A stretch of DNA of 8,362 bases from an uncultured Erysipelotrichaceae bacterium (GCA_947575425.1 CANPNQ010000030.1:1-8362), one strand, 5' to 3'. Shown: positions 1 to 6,489, numbered from the stretch's first letter. Notes: a model not told the origin generated them from the letters alone. Numbers and translations: made by a program.

Positions 1-396
1 ACATAGGCTTGCTAGCAGCTCATTTCCTTCCTCATACGCACTATGGGCAATAGATGGAGCGGTATGAATCCTTTCGCTGTAAGAGGATATATCCTTCTGT
101 GGTATTGCATCCTTTTCCGGATGAGGGTGGATATGGACGCAGAAGCGATCCTCTTTTTTTCCGCTTTCGTAGCGAAGGACTGCTTGCGTATTCATGTAGC
201 GCTCAATCGTTGTGGCTTTTTTTGCCTGATGGGAGGAAATGGATTGTGCATTGGCAAAAGCATCTTTCTTATTTCTGTGATAAAGCTGTGCAATTGCTTC
301 ATGAAGCTGATATAGTGTTTGATCCTTGGAGATTCTCAGATAATCACAGGCATGGAGATGCTCACAGGATAGTCGCAACAGAAATGTATTGTGCAT
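1..396 (-). CDS. Partial gene, tentative pRiA4b ORF-3 / IS1096 TnpR-like protein
   Basis: The minus strand is open from an ATG at 396 to the left edge: 132 codons with no stop, so the C-terminus lies outside the window. The start is supported by an AGAGGTGG ribosome binding site a few bases upstream and by a good promoter. The protein begins MHNTFLLRLS. Around residues 18-32 the pattern L-R-I-S-K-D-x-T-L-x-x-L-H-E-A-I resembles the 'V-p-x-x-x-T-L-x-x-L-H-x-x-I' signature of the pRiA4b ORF-3-like fold. Around residues 62-80 the run I-E-R-Y-M then L-R-Y-E-S-G resembles that family's 'L-s-d-l-l ... Y-x-Y-D-F-G' strand. The acidic D-F-G-D core is degenerate, so the assignment is tentative and rests on recalled family patterns. 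The cellular role of this family is poorly known. Plus-strand open frames over the same bases have no ribosome binding site and look like shadows. Confidence 0.6.
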   Translation of the reverse strand, partial: MHNTFLLRLSCEHLHACDYLRISKDQTLYQLHEAIAQLYHRNKKDAFANAQSISSHQAKKATTIERYMNTQAVLRYESGKKEDRFCVHIHPHPEKDAIPQKDISSYSERIHTAPSIAHSAYEEGNELLASLC

Positions 397-425
397 GATA
401 GCCACCTCTTTTTTATGACCCCTAT

Positions 426-454
426 ATTATGCAGAAAATGACGAAATATGTCTA
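426..454 (-). promoter_or_regulatory. Sigma-A promoter of the left-edge minus gene
   Basis: Read on the minus strand: -35 TAGACA (449-454), 17-bp spacer, -10 CATAAT (426-431). Each hexamer matches consensus at five of six positions. The ATG lies about 30 bases downstream of the -10. The -35 lies inside the palindrome at 435-474, which suggests repression, although no regulator can be named. Confidence 0.6.
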
Positions 455-474
455 TTGATAAATATTGTCATTTT
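435..474. promoter_or_regulatory. Imperfect 40-bp palindrome, candidate operator
   Basis: The outer arms are a perfect inverted pair, AAAATGAC (435-442) and GTCATTTT (467-474). The 12 bases inside each arm still match at about half of positions, so 14 of 20 half-site positions are symmetric. It covers the -35 and spacer of the minus-strand promoter, where a bound dimer or pair of dimers would block polymerase. I do not recognise it as a known operator consensus (Fur, LexA, CcpA, CtsR and Rex patterns do not fit). Confidence 0.4.
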
Positions 475-519
475 TTGTCTTTTTTTTAGGTGAATATTTA
501 TGGGACAAAGGGTAGCTTT

Positions 520-557
520 TCACAATGGTAATATTACAAAATGATCGTGCATTGTGA
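520..557. repeat. Inverted repeat TCACAATG / CATTGTGA with inner palindrome
   Basis: Perfect 8-bp arms at 520-527 and 550-557 enclose a 10-bp perfect palindrome GTAATATTAC (528-537). It sits in the roughly 330-bp non-coding stretch (397-730) between the divergent left gene and the radical SAM operon. That stretch otherwise holds only the two promoters and the 435-474 palindrome. The arms could be two binding sites about three helical turns apart or a hairpin if transcribed. The function is unknown. Confidence 0.35.
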
Positions 558-676
558 CTATGAATGAAAGAGATTGCGTCTTTCGTGATTTGTAATAAAA
601 TGCAGAGATAAAGCATTCATAAAAATAAAGCAACGCCTCTTTGCCAAGTGAGGTTATGCAAAAAATAAGGTTTTAT

Positions 677-705
677 TTGTCTTGTCTTTTGTTTCCTAGT
701 ATAAT
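677..705 (+). promoter_or_regulatory. Sigma-A promoter of the radical SAM-rdgB-trmL operon
   Basis: -35 TTGTCT (677-682), 17-bp spacer, perfect -10 TATAAT (700-705). The expected transcription start is near 712, giving a leader under 20 bases. This rules out the upstream in-frame TTG at 641 as the start of the first gene. Confidence 0.7.
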
Positions 706-730
706 AAGAGCTGAAAAAAGAGGGATGAGC

Positions 731-2452
731 TTGAAGGTATTACTAACGACGTTAAATGCTTCCTATATCCATAAAAATCTGGCATTGCGCTGGATTTATC
801 AGTCATGTCCGGATCAACGTGAGGTATGGCTGAAGGAATTTACGATCAGAGAGGATGAAACAAGGATTATCGAGCAGATCTGTGAAGGGCATTATGACAT
901 CATTTGCTTCAGCATTTACATTTGGAATATCACACAGAGTATGACTATCATTCGCGCCCTGAAGCAAAGACAAAAGGATCTGGTTGTATTGGTAGGAGGT
1001 CCTGAGGTCAGCTTTGAATCATCGGATTTGTTATTGCAGGGGGTGGATGCGATTTCTTTGGGGGAGGGAGAGGAAAGCATCTGGGAATATGTGGAGATGA
1101 TCCGGCGTGGAAAAAGTTACGAGATCGCGGGGATTCATACGCTTTCTCATCCCAATCATATCTGGCGCAAAACGGATCTTTCCCTGTTGGAGCAACGCAA
1201 TAATCCTTATTTTATGGAGATGGATGCGGATGCGATGGCAAAGCGTTATCTGTATTTGGAGACAAGCAGAGGATGTCCGTATGGCTGTACGTATTGCCTC
1301 AGCTCTGTGGATCGTTAAGTTCGCTTGTTTTCCTTGGATTATGTACTTGGAATACTGGAAGAAATCGCTGCATCTGATGTGAAGGTAGTAAAACTGTTGG
1401 ATCGTACCTTCAATAGCGATCCCAAACGGGCGCTGACGATTGCACGCTATATGAATGAGCATTGTTTGAAGCAACGCTTTCAAATGGAGGTTGTGGCAGA
1501 GACCTTATCACCGGAGCTGTTGAATTTCTTTACGCATGAGGCAGATCCCAAGCGCTTTCGCTTGGAGATCGGAGTGCAGTCCTTTTGTGAAAAAACATTG
1601 AACAGTGTGGGAAGACAACAAAATAACAAACGGTTGAAAGAGGTCATATGGCAGTTGCAAAGGGCGCATATCACACTGCATGTCGATTTGATTGCCGGAC
1701 TGCCTTATGAGGATAAGGTCAGCTTTGAGCAATCCTTTAACAGCTTATTTGCATTTCGCTGCGATGAGCTTCAGTTGGGGATATTAAAGCTGTTAAAGGG
1801 GACAGAACTGCGAAAGGAAAAAGAGCGCTATGGCTTTGTATCACAAGAATTGCCGCCCTATGCGATTCAAAAAACGAACTGGCTGAACGAGCAGGAGCTC
1901 CTTGCTTTGACCAAAAGCGCAGCGGCAGTGGAAAAATACTGGAACAGTGGCAGATGCTGCTATACAATCAGGGAGCTGCTGGATGGTGGTTATGGTAACA
2001 GTGCATATGCGTTGTTCGAGGCACTGGGGGAAGAATACGCCAAGCTGTCCCATCCCTACGCGATTCAGCAGTTGTTTCAAAGCTTCGTACAAGCGATCGT
2101 GACGCATCCGCAGGTGATTTGTGTGGACAAGCGTTTGTTAATTGCGATGCTGAACATGGATTATTATGCACAGGGGAATCAACGCCTGCCTCATTTTCAT
2201 GAGGATAAGCTGTCTGAACAATGCCGCAGGAAGCTTAATCAAAGTGGGGTAGCGTATGGGATATCCCGATTTGATTTGGATCATTACAGCGCAATGAGTT
2301 ATGGCTGGTTTGCGCATCGTTTCGGCTATCAACTCGTTGTGTATCAGATAGAAGCGAGAAAGCCACAGCTCTATTGGTGCGACGAGGCAATGCAGGAATG
2401 GAAGGAGATCAAGAATGAAATCACTATGGATTGCGACAGGGAATGCGCATAA
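731..2452 (+). pseudogene. B12-binding radical SAM protein (DUF4080 type), interrupted by an in-frame stop
   Basis: The N-terminal half (731-1318) reads MKVLLTTLNASYIHKNLALR and includes GGPEVS (residues 89-94) and GEGE (111-114), typical of the cobalamin-binding-like domain. It then has R-G-C-P-Y-G-C-T-Y-C, where C182, C186 and C189 form the CxxxCxxC motif for the 4Fe-4S cluster that cleaves S-adenosylmethionine. A TAA follows at 1316-1318 (codon 196). Reading resumes in the same frame with V-R-L-F-S-L-D and continues through D-R-T-F-N, E-I-G-V-Q-S, D-L-I-A-G-L-P-Y-E-D and L-Q-L-G-x-L-K-L-L-K-G, all hallmarks of this family, to a stop at 2450-2452. Without the TAA the product would be about 573 residues, a normal family length. 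The start is TTG 731: AGAGGG at 719-724 is 6 bases upstream, whereas ATG 725 would touch it, and family members begin MK(V/I)LL. The substrate is unknown. Either a recent nonsense mutation or a base-call error explains it; TAA is not a known selenocysteine or pyrrolysine codon. Confidence 0.85.
1316..1318 (+). other. In-frame TAA interrupting the radical SAM gene
   Basis: The codon falls between S-S-V-D-R and V-R-L-F, where relatives have one ordinary residue (often K, R or G). A single substitution from AAA (Lys) or CAA (Gln) would create it. The flanking frame is unchanged, so this is a substitution and not an indel. No ribosome binding site precedes the next in-frame TTG (1325), so efficient restart there is unlikely. 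Confidence 0.85.
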
Positions 2453-3005
2453 GCTACAAGAGTTTCGCGCAATGTTGGAGCCGCTTGGCTATGAGATCAA
2501 GGGAATGCAGGATCTGGATGTGAACTTGGAAGTGGAGGAAAACGGGACTACCTTTGAAGAAAATGCGTTGATCAAGGCGCGAGCGCTGCATGAGCGGACG
2601 CACATGAGTGTGATCAGTGATGACTCCGGTCTTTGTGTCAATGCGATGAATGGGGAACCGGGTGTACACAGTGCCCGCTTTATGGGCTATGATAGTGATT
2701 ACGCATTAAAAAACAGGGCAATCATCGAGCAGGTGAAGCAATCTGCGGATAAGGGGGCGCAGTTTGTATGTGCAATCGCTTATATTGAAGCCGATGGTAC
2801 GGAACATGTATTCAGAGGTGTGGTGGAAGGAATCATATGTGAAACAGCGATCGGTGCGCATGGATTCGGTTATGATCCGATCTTCTATTATCCCCCTTAT
2901 CAGACGACTTTGGCGAATGTCAGTGAGGAGGAAAAAAACAAGGTGTCGCATCGTTTTCGAGCATTACAGCAGCTGATCGCATATTTGGAGGGCTCATCCT
3001 TATGA
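2415..3005 (+). CDS. rdgB: RdgB/HAM1-type non-canonical purine NTP pyrophosphatase
   Basis: Hydrolyses dITP, dUTP-like, XTP and ITP nucleotides to monophosphates plus pyrophosphate in the cytoplasm, which keeps deaminated purines out of DNA and RNA (family knowledge). The 196-aa product has normal family length. It shows T-G-N-x-x-K at residues 8-13, E-N-A (49-51), the S-D-D-S-G-L block (68-73) with the catalytic Asp at 70, E-P-G-V-H-S-A-R-F (81-89), G-F-G-Y-D-P-I-F (150-157) and S-H-R-x-R-A (178-183). The ATG at 2415 has AAGGAG (2402-2407) 7 bases upstream. It overlaps the radical SAM reading frame by 38 bases in another frame. The stop overlaps the trmL start as ATGA, so translation is probably coupled. 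Confidence 0.95.
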   Translation: MKSLWIATGNAHKLQEFRAMLEPLGYEIKGMQDLDVNLEVEENGTTFEENALIKARALHERTHMSVISDDSGLCVNAMNGEPGVHSARFMGYDSDYALKNRAIIEQVKQSADKGAQFVCAIAYIEADGTEHVFRGVVEGIICETAIGAHGFGYDPIFYYPPYQTTLANVSEEEKNKVSHRFRALQQLIAYLEGSSL

Positions 3006-3511
3006 TCCATGTCGTATTATATGAACCGGAAATCCCACAGAACACCGGCAATATCATGCGTACTTGTATGGCAAGCGGCAGCAAGCTTCATTTGATCGAG
3101 CCATTGGGCTTTTCTCTGGATGAAAAGCATTTGCGCCGCAGTGCGATGGACTATGTGTTGGATCTGGACTATGATGTATATGAAAACTGGGAGGCCTTTG
3201 TACAAGCCCATCCCAGCGACAATTATTACTATATGACACGCTATGGCACACAGGCACCCTCTCAAATTGAGTTTGCCAAGGTAAAGGGAGATATATATTT
3301 GATTCTTGGAAAGGAGAGTACGGGCATACCGAAAGCAATTCTGCGCAGTGCCAAGGATCACTGTATGCGTTTGCCGATGGTGGAAGCTGCGCGCTCGCTG
3401 AATTTATCCAACTGTGCAGCTATCATCGTCTATGAGGTATTGCGGCAGTTAGATTATCCGAATCTGTCAAGAGTCGAAAGGATCAAAGGAGAGGACTGGT
3501 TGGATCGATGA
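3002..3511 (+). CDS. trmL: tRNA (cytidine/uridine-34 2'-O)-methyltransferase TrmL
   Basis: SPOUT-class methyltransferase that uses S-adenosylmethionine to methylate the ribose of the wobble nucleotide 34 in leucine tRNAs (family knowledge). The 169-aa product is a minimal SPOUT domain of expected size. Visible motifs are N-T-G-N-I-M-R (residues 14-20), the trefoil-knot cofactor loop L-G-K-E-S-T-G-I-P (102-110), R-L-P-M (123-126) and R-S-L-N-L-S-N (131-137) followed by A-A-I-I-V-Y-E. The ATG is inside the rdgB stop (ATGA, 3002-3005), with TTGGAGGG about 10 bases upstream. Its own TGA overlaps the next ATG at 3508-3511 in the same way. Confidence 0.95.
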   Translation: MIHVVLYEPEIPQNTGNIMRTCMASGSKLHLIEPLGFSLDEKHLRRSAMDYVLDLDYDVYENWEAFVQAHPSDNYYYMTRYGTQAPSQIEFAKVKGDIYLILGKESTGIPKAILRSAKDHCMRLPMVEAARSLNLSNCAAIIVYEVLRQLDYPNLSRVERIKGEDWLDR

Positions 3512-4119
3512 GAGCGCGTTTGGATGCATGGGTAGATACGAAAGAAAAGCGTCACATGGCACTTGGCTGCATCGCCATACTCGCTTTATTATGGTTATTG
3601 GTGCCATACTTGATCTTGGGAATCCGCTTATTGGAAATTCATAGTTATGCGGATGTATTTAACTTATTAAAGGATCCCTTGCTCTCCCATACTTACATTT
3701 CTCGTGTGGTGCGCTTATGTATGGAACAGGCCCAGCTGGGGATTGTTTCATTGATGCAATGTATGCTTCAGGCGATTTCGATACAGGAGCTTATGATTCT
3801 TTTGTTATGGGGAGTGAACAGCAGAGATCATCCGATGCGCTATATTCGCAGGATCTTTCTGTCCGTATTGCTCATCGCTTCAGCAGTCATCGCCTTTTGT
3901 GCCGTGAATGCCTTTGGAGCGTCTACGCTCATGGAGGCGGTTGCAATGCTGAAGCGCATTGGTGCTGTGCTGTTGTTTATGACTTCCATTGCCATCCTGC
4001 TGCATTTGTTTGCCCTGATTGTCATTTATGGTTACGGCTATCGTAAGGCGATGCGCTATACGGTGGTGGAATACAGTGAAAAGGAATTGTATCAGCTGAT
4101 GCGTGAGGACTCCCAGTGA
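3508..4119 (+). CDS. Unrecognised integral membrane protein, last gene of the rdgB-trmL operon
   Basis: A 203-aa protein that I cannot assign to a family. The N-terminus is charged (MRARLDAWVDTKEKRH). It is followed by hydrophobic segments near residues 17-39, 76-101 (less clear, may be re-entrant or peripheral), 115-137 and 150-175, and a soluble charged tail ending EYSEKELYQLMREDSQ. Positive residues cluster around 104-115 (R-D-H-P-M-R-Y-I-R-R), which suggests a cytoplasmic loop. The start at 3508 overlaps the trmL stop (ATGA). The only ribosome-binding-like sequence (AAAGGAGAGG, 3485-3494) is 13 bases away, so expression probably depends on coupling. Met17 (3556) is an alternative start but has a weaker upstream site. 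No catalytic motif is visible. Confidence 0.8.
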   Translation: MRARLDAWVDTKEKRHMALGCIAILALLWLLVPYLILGIRLLEIHSYADVFNLLKDPLLSHTYISRVVRLCMEQAQLGIVSLMQCMLQAISIQELMILLLWGVNSRDHPMRYIRRIFLSVLLIASAVIAFCAVNAFGASTLMEAVAMLKRIGAVLLFMTSIAILLHLFALIVIYGYGYRKAMRYTVVEYSEKELYQLMREDSQ

Positions 4120-4130
4120 TATGTATTCTA

Positions 4131-4164
4131 TGCTTTTGCCGTAAAGGATGAAAAGCACTTTTTT
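4131..4164 (+). terminator. Likely intrinsic terminator of the rdgB-trmL operon
   Basis: Arms TGCTTTT (4131-4137) and AAAAGCA (4151-4157) form a 7-bp stem with a 13-base loop, followed by C and six T (4159-4164). The stem is AT-rich, so strength is moderate. It begins 11 bases after the last stop codon, as expected. Confidence 0.6.
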
Positions 4165-4196
4165 AAAACCGACAGGATCACAAAATATGGAATTCT

Positions 4197-4244
4197 GAAA
4201 AAGAAAAGCATACGGTAGATCGCCCGATTGCGAATACCGTATGC
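4197..4244 (-). terminator. Strong intrinsic terminator of the DUF3892 gene
   Basis: A perfect 10-bp stem pairs GCATACGGTA (4208-4217) with TACCGTATGC (4235-4244). Inside it lies a second 4-bp stem, TCGC (4220-4223) and GCGA (4230-4233). On the minus strand the hairpin is followed by TTTTCTTTTTC (4197-4207). It starts 14 bases past the minus-strand stop codon. The plus side lacks a T-run, so it acts in one direction only. Confidence 0.85.
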
Positions 4245-4258
4245 ATACGATTTGTATA

Positions 4259-4504
4259 CTAGAATTCCTTCAAGTTTTTCAGATTGGTGGATTCGTTACC
4301 ATCATTGAAACCACGGATATGACGCGCACCATCACGACCAGTAAAGGGGATTGCATTTTCGATCAAACCCTTTTCTACCGCTTCTAAAGCCTGCTCGTAA
4401 TCGTATACCTTACCATGGCTATCCTTGAATTCGCTCAAGGTACCGTCGGAATTGCGACGGGCAGCGACGAAACGCTCTTTCTTGTTGCTCTTTGTTTTTT
4501 TCAT
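4259..4504 (-). CDS. Small DUF3892 family protein
   Basis: An 81-aa basic protein beginning MKKTKSNKKERFVAARRN. The order R-F-V-A-A-R-R-N-x-D-G, then G-K-V-Y-D-Y-E-Q-A-L-E-A-V-E-K-G (31-46), R-H-I-R-G-F-N-D-G-N (61-70) and a closing N-L-K-N-L matches my memory of DUF3892: a small domain with an 'I-V-A-V-R-K' strand, an 'E-A-I-x-x-I-x-x-G' helix and a terminal 'R-S-x-x-D-x-x-x-x-N-N-L-D-x-L'. The function of that family is unknown. The start at 4504 is preferred over the ATG two codons earlier (4510). AGGAGG (4513-4518) is 8 bases from the former but only 2 from the latter. A TATAAA (4546-4551, minus) lies upstream without a clear -35. The gene is monocistronic, with its own terminator. Confidence 0.8.
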   Translation of the reverse strand: MKKTKSNKKERFVAARRNSDGTLSEFKDSHGKVYDYEQALEAVEKGLIENAIPFTGRDGARHIRGFNDGNESTNLKNLKEF

Positions 4505-4666
4505 TTTCATTACCTCCTGACATTATTGTGAACCGCAAGTGGGTATTTATACAATGATTTCAATTAGGAAAAATTGGAAAAACAAAGGTTACATCATTGT
4601 AGATGGATCACGCTTTTCTTTTGATGAGGGATGAAGCATATGGCAGCTTGAAATGGATGCAAACCC

Positions 4667-4696
4667 TAGTCACAGGAAAGACTTTTGTATTATAAT
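4667..4696 (+). promoter_or_regulatory. Probable promoter of the threonine aldolase gene
   Basis: Perfect -10 TATAAT (4691-4696) with a weak -35 TAGTCA (4667-4672) 18 bp upstream. The -10 is about 45 bases before the start codon. The -35 matches consensus at only four positions, so activator help or modest strength is possible. Confidence 0.45.
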
Positions 4697-4742
4697 ATAA
4701 AAAATTCAATGGAATAGAATCACGTAGGAAAGGATGAAATTG

Positions 4743-5792
4743 ATGTATAGCTTTAACAATGATTACAGTGAAGGCGCATGCGAGGAGATCATGCGGGCAA
4801 TGGTGGAAACCAATGGAATGCAGAGTGGGGGATATGGTTTGGATGAGATATGCGATGAGGCAAAGAAGCGAATCAAAGAGAAGCTGAATTGCACGACGTG
4901 TGATATCCATTTTTTGGTGGGCGGGACCCAATGCAATCAAACCGTGATCGCTTCGGCATTGCGTCCTTATGAGGCGGTCATTGCAGCGGATGGTGGACAT
5001 ATCAATGTCCATGAGACAGGAGCGATCGAGGCAACCGGTCATAAGGTTCTTGTATGCGAGGATCGCAATGGCAAGGTGTTGAGTGAGGGGGTGCGGCGTA
5101 TTGTCGAAGCGCACAGCGATGAGCATATGGTTCGACCGGCTATGGTGTATATCTCGGATGCGACAGAGATAGGTACGATATATACCAAGGCGGAATTACA
5201 GGCGCTGCGCGAGGTGTGCGATGCCTATGGGTTATATCTGTATCTGGATGGTGCCCGCCTTGCGATGGCCTTGGTGGCGGAGGATAATGATGTCACCTAT
5301 GAGGATTTGGCGCGCTATTGTGATGTTTGTTATTTGGGCGGAACCAAATGTGGTGCCTTATTTGGTGAGGCAGTGGTGATCTTCAACGATCGTTTGAAGG
5401 AGAATTTCCGCTATTCAATCAAACAGCGTGGAGGTATGTTGGCAAAGGGTCGACTGCTCGGTATTCAATTCCGTGAGCTGTTTCGGGATGATTTGTATCT
5501 GAAGCTGGCACGTCATGCGGTAGCGATGGCGCAGAAGCTGCAAAAAGGAATGATGGAGTTAGGAATCAGCTTTGCGACGCCGACTTCGACCAATCAGATT
5601 TTCCCAATCTTAAATGATGCATTGTTACAGGCAATGAAGAAGCATTATCTGTATCAGTATTGGGGCAAGCTGGATGAGGATCGTCATATTGTGCGCCTTG
5701 TGACCTCATGGGCTACAAAGGAAAGCGCGGTGGATGAGTTTTTGGCATGGCTCACTTCATATAGGAAGCAACAGGAAAGGAATTGTGGATAA
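4743..5792 (+). CDS. Low-specificity L-threonine aldolase (PLP-dependent)
   Basis: Splits L-threonine or allo-threonine to glycine and acetaldehyde in the cytoplasm (family knowledge). The 349-aa product is full length for fold-type I aldolases of the beta-eliminating lyase family. Counting from Met at 4743, motifs are M-Y-S-F-x-N-D-Y-S-E-G-A at the N-terminus, the ring-stacking H-E (90-91), the pyridine-binding L-D-G-A-R (168-172, Asp169) and the Schiff-base lysine in L-G-G-T-K-C-G (Lys202). R-L-V-T-S-W-A-T near the end is the usual C-terminal strand. The start at 4743 is chosen because AAGGA (4730-4734) sits 8 bases before it and relatives begin at this Met; an in-frame ATG at 4734 directly abuts the site. 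The gene stands alone, with its own promoter. Related serine- or phenylserine-active aldolases cannot be excluded. Confidence 0.9.
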   Translation: MYSFNNDYSEGACEEIMRAMVETNGMQSGGYGLDEICDEAKKRIKEKLNCTTCDIHFLVGGTQCNQTVIASALRPYEAVIAADGGHINVHETGAIEATGHKVLVCEDRNGKVLSEGVRRIVEAHSDEHMVRPAMVYISDATEIGTIYTKAELQALREVCDAYGLYLYLDGARLAMALVAEDNDVTYEDLARYCDVCYLGGTKCGALFGEAVVIFNDRLKENFRYSIKQRGGMLAKGRLLGIQFRELFRDDLYLKLARHAVAMAQKLQKGMMELGISFATPTSTNQIFPILNDALLQAMKKHYLYQYWGKLDEDRHIVRLVTSWATKESAVDEFLAWLTSYRKQQERNCG

Positions 5793-5821
5793 GGAAGGGA
5801 AGCAATAGGATCTTTCTTTCC
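5793..5821 (+). other. Stem-loop after the threonine aldolase stop
   Basis: GGAAGGGAAG (5793-5802) pairs with CTTTCTTTCC (5812-5821) over 10 bp including two G-U pairs, with a 9-base loop. It immediately follows the TAA. No T-run follows, so it is a poor intrinsic terminator and may act as a 3' stabilising structure or mean nothing. The rest of 5822-6011 shows no gene I can support. Confidence 0.3.
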
Positions 5822-6011
5822 ATGTATGCGTCCTTTATGTGGAAGTGATTTATTGCGGGGAGGAATGGCGAGGTACTATGGTACAAGAGGAAGGATTTGA
5901 GCAATGATAAGGATGCACCTTTATAAAGGTTGTTGACATGAAAAAACAAAGGAGAATCAGTGATAGCAATAATCGAAATCTTGGATCGGTACGCTTTTCA
6001 TCACCATGCAT

Positions 6012-6039
6012 ATAAAAAATGCGTCGATGCGGCGCATTT
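6012..6039 (-). terminator. Intrinsic terminator of the flavin reductase-like gene
   Basis: On the minus strand, AAATGCG (6033-6039) pairs with CGCATTT (6017-6023) around a 9-base loop. The run of T continues to 6012, reading TTTTTTAT. The hairpin overlaps the end of the TAA stop codon at 6038-6040. Confidence 0.65.
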
Positions 6040-6462
6040 ATTGCTTGATCCATATTTTTTCGATTTCTCCGACATAAAGGATATGATAATCCTTATCGGG
6101 ATAATTGTGCAAGTCAATCTGCGCATCCAATATGCATTCGGGATCCAGTTCTTGAGCAAATAGCTTACGACAGATCATCACTTCCTTTGCTTCTGTAAAA
6201 TAGGGCGCATGATCCATAGTGACATGGAGTTGCTCATGTGCGATTTTAAATGATCGCTTTTGCTTAATAGAGTATTGGTATAGCGCTGTGGTCGAACAAA
6301 GATAAATACGACCTGCTTGTTCCAAAGAACGCCCATGCCGCCCCATGAAGCAGTCATTGCGTTGATGTTTCCTTCATGCTCAGCACTGATGAGCATCCAA
6401 TCCTTACCGATTTTTTCAAACACATTTCCGTTCCAATCTTTGACTGTGATTTCTTTAAACAT
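6038..6462 (-). pseudogene. Flavin reductase-like protein gene, broken by internal deletion and frameshift
   Basis: The first frame (start ATG 6462, AAGGAGG 7 bases upstream) encodes a clear flavin reductase-like N-terminus: MFKEITVKDWNG, then A-M-T-A-S-W-G-G-M-G-V-L-W (35-47) and F-V-R-P-Q-R-Y-T (55-62), which bind FMN in this family. After residue 71 this frame loses similarity and stops at 6178. The true C-terminus lies in another frame from about 6250 to the TAA at 6038: K-I-A-H-E-Q-L-H-V-T-M-D, then A-P-Y-F-T-E-A-K, C-R-K-L-F-A-Q-E-L, Y-P-D-K-D-Y-H and Y-V-G-E-I-E-K. Relatives carry about 25 more residues between these parts, including the F-T-L-S-F-F and S-G-R-D segments, which are missing here. 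The gene is therefore an internal deletion of about 75 bases, not a multiple of three. The product cannot form a complete domain. Promoter, ribosome binding site and terminator remain intact, which suggests recent loss. Confidence 0.8.
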
Positions 6463-6489
6463 GATAAAACCTCCTTGTGTGTTTATGCC

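Noticed and set aside
43..398. Two plus-strand open frames of 90 and 114 codons
   Set aside because: No ribosome binding site and low-complexity unnatural composition. The opposite strand over the same bases has a promoter, ribosome binding site and an uninterrupted frame.
641..730. Extended start (TTG 641) for the radical SAM gene
   Set aside because: It would lie upstream of the TTGTCT-N17-TATAAT promoter and adds 30 residues that relatives lack.
1316..1318. Recoding of the stop as selenocysteine or pyrrolysine
   Set aside because: These use TGA and TAG respectively; the codon is TAA. No downstream recoding structure was evident.
1031..1483. Minus-strand 150-codon open frame
   Set aside because: Shadow of the radical SAM gene. 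It has no ribosome binding site and no family resemblance.
4608..5126. Minus-strand 172-codon open frame
   Set aside because: Antisense to the N-terminal half of threonine aldolase, whose motifs are unmistakable.
5960..6163. GTG-started 67-codon plus-strand frame with AAAGGAG upstream
   Set aside because: Most of it is antisense to the flavin reductase C-terminus and its terminator. The ribosome-binding match is probably chance in purine-rich DNA, and no promoter was found (a TTGACA at 5933-5938 has no matching -10).
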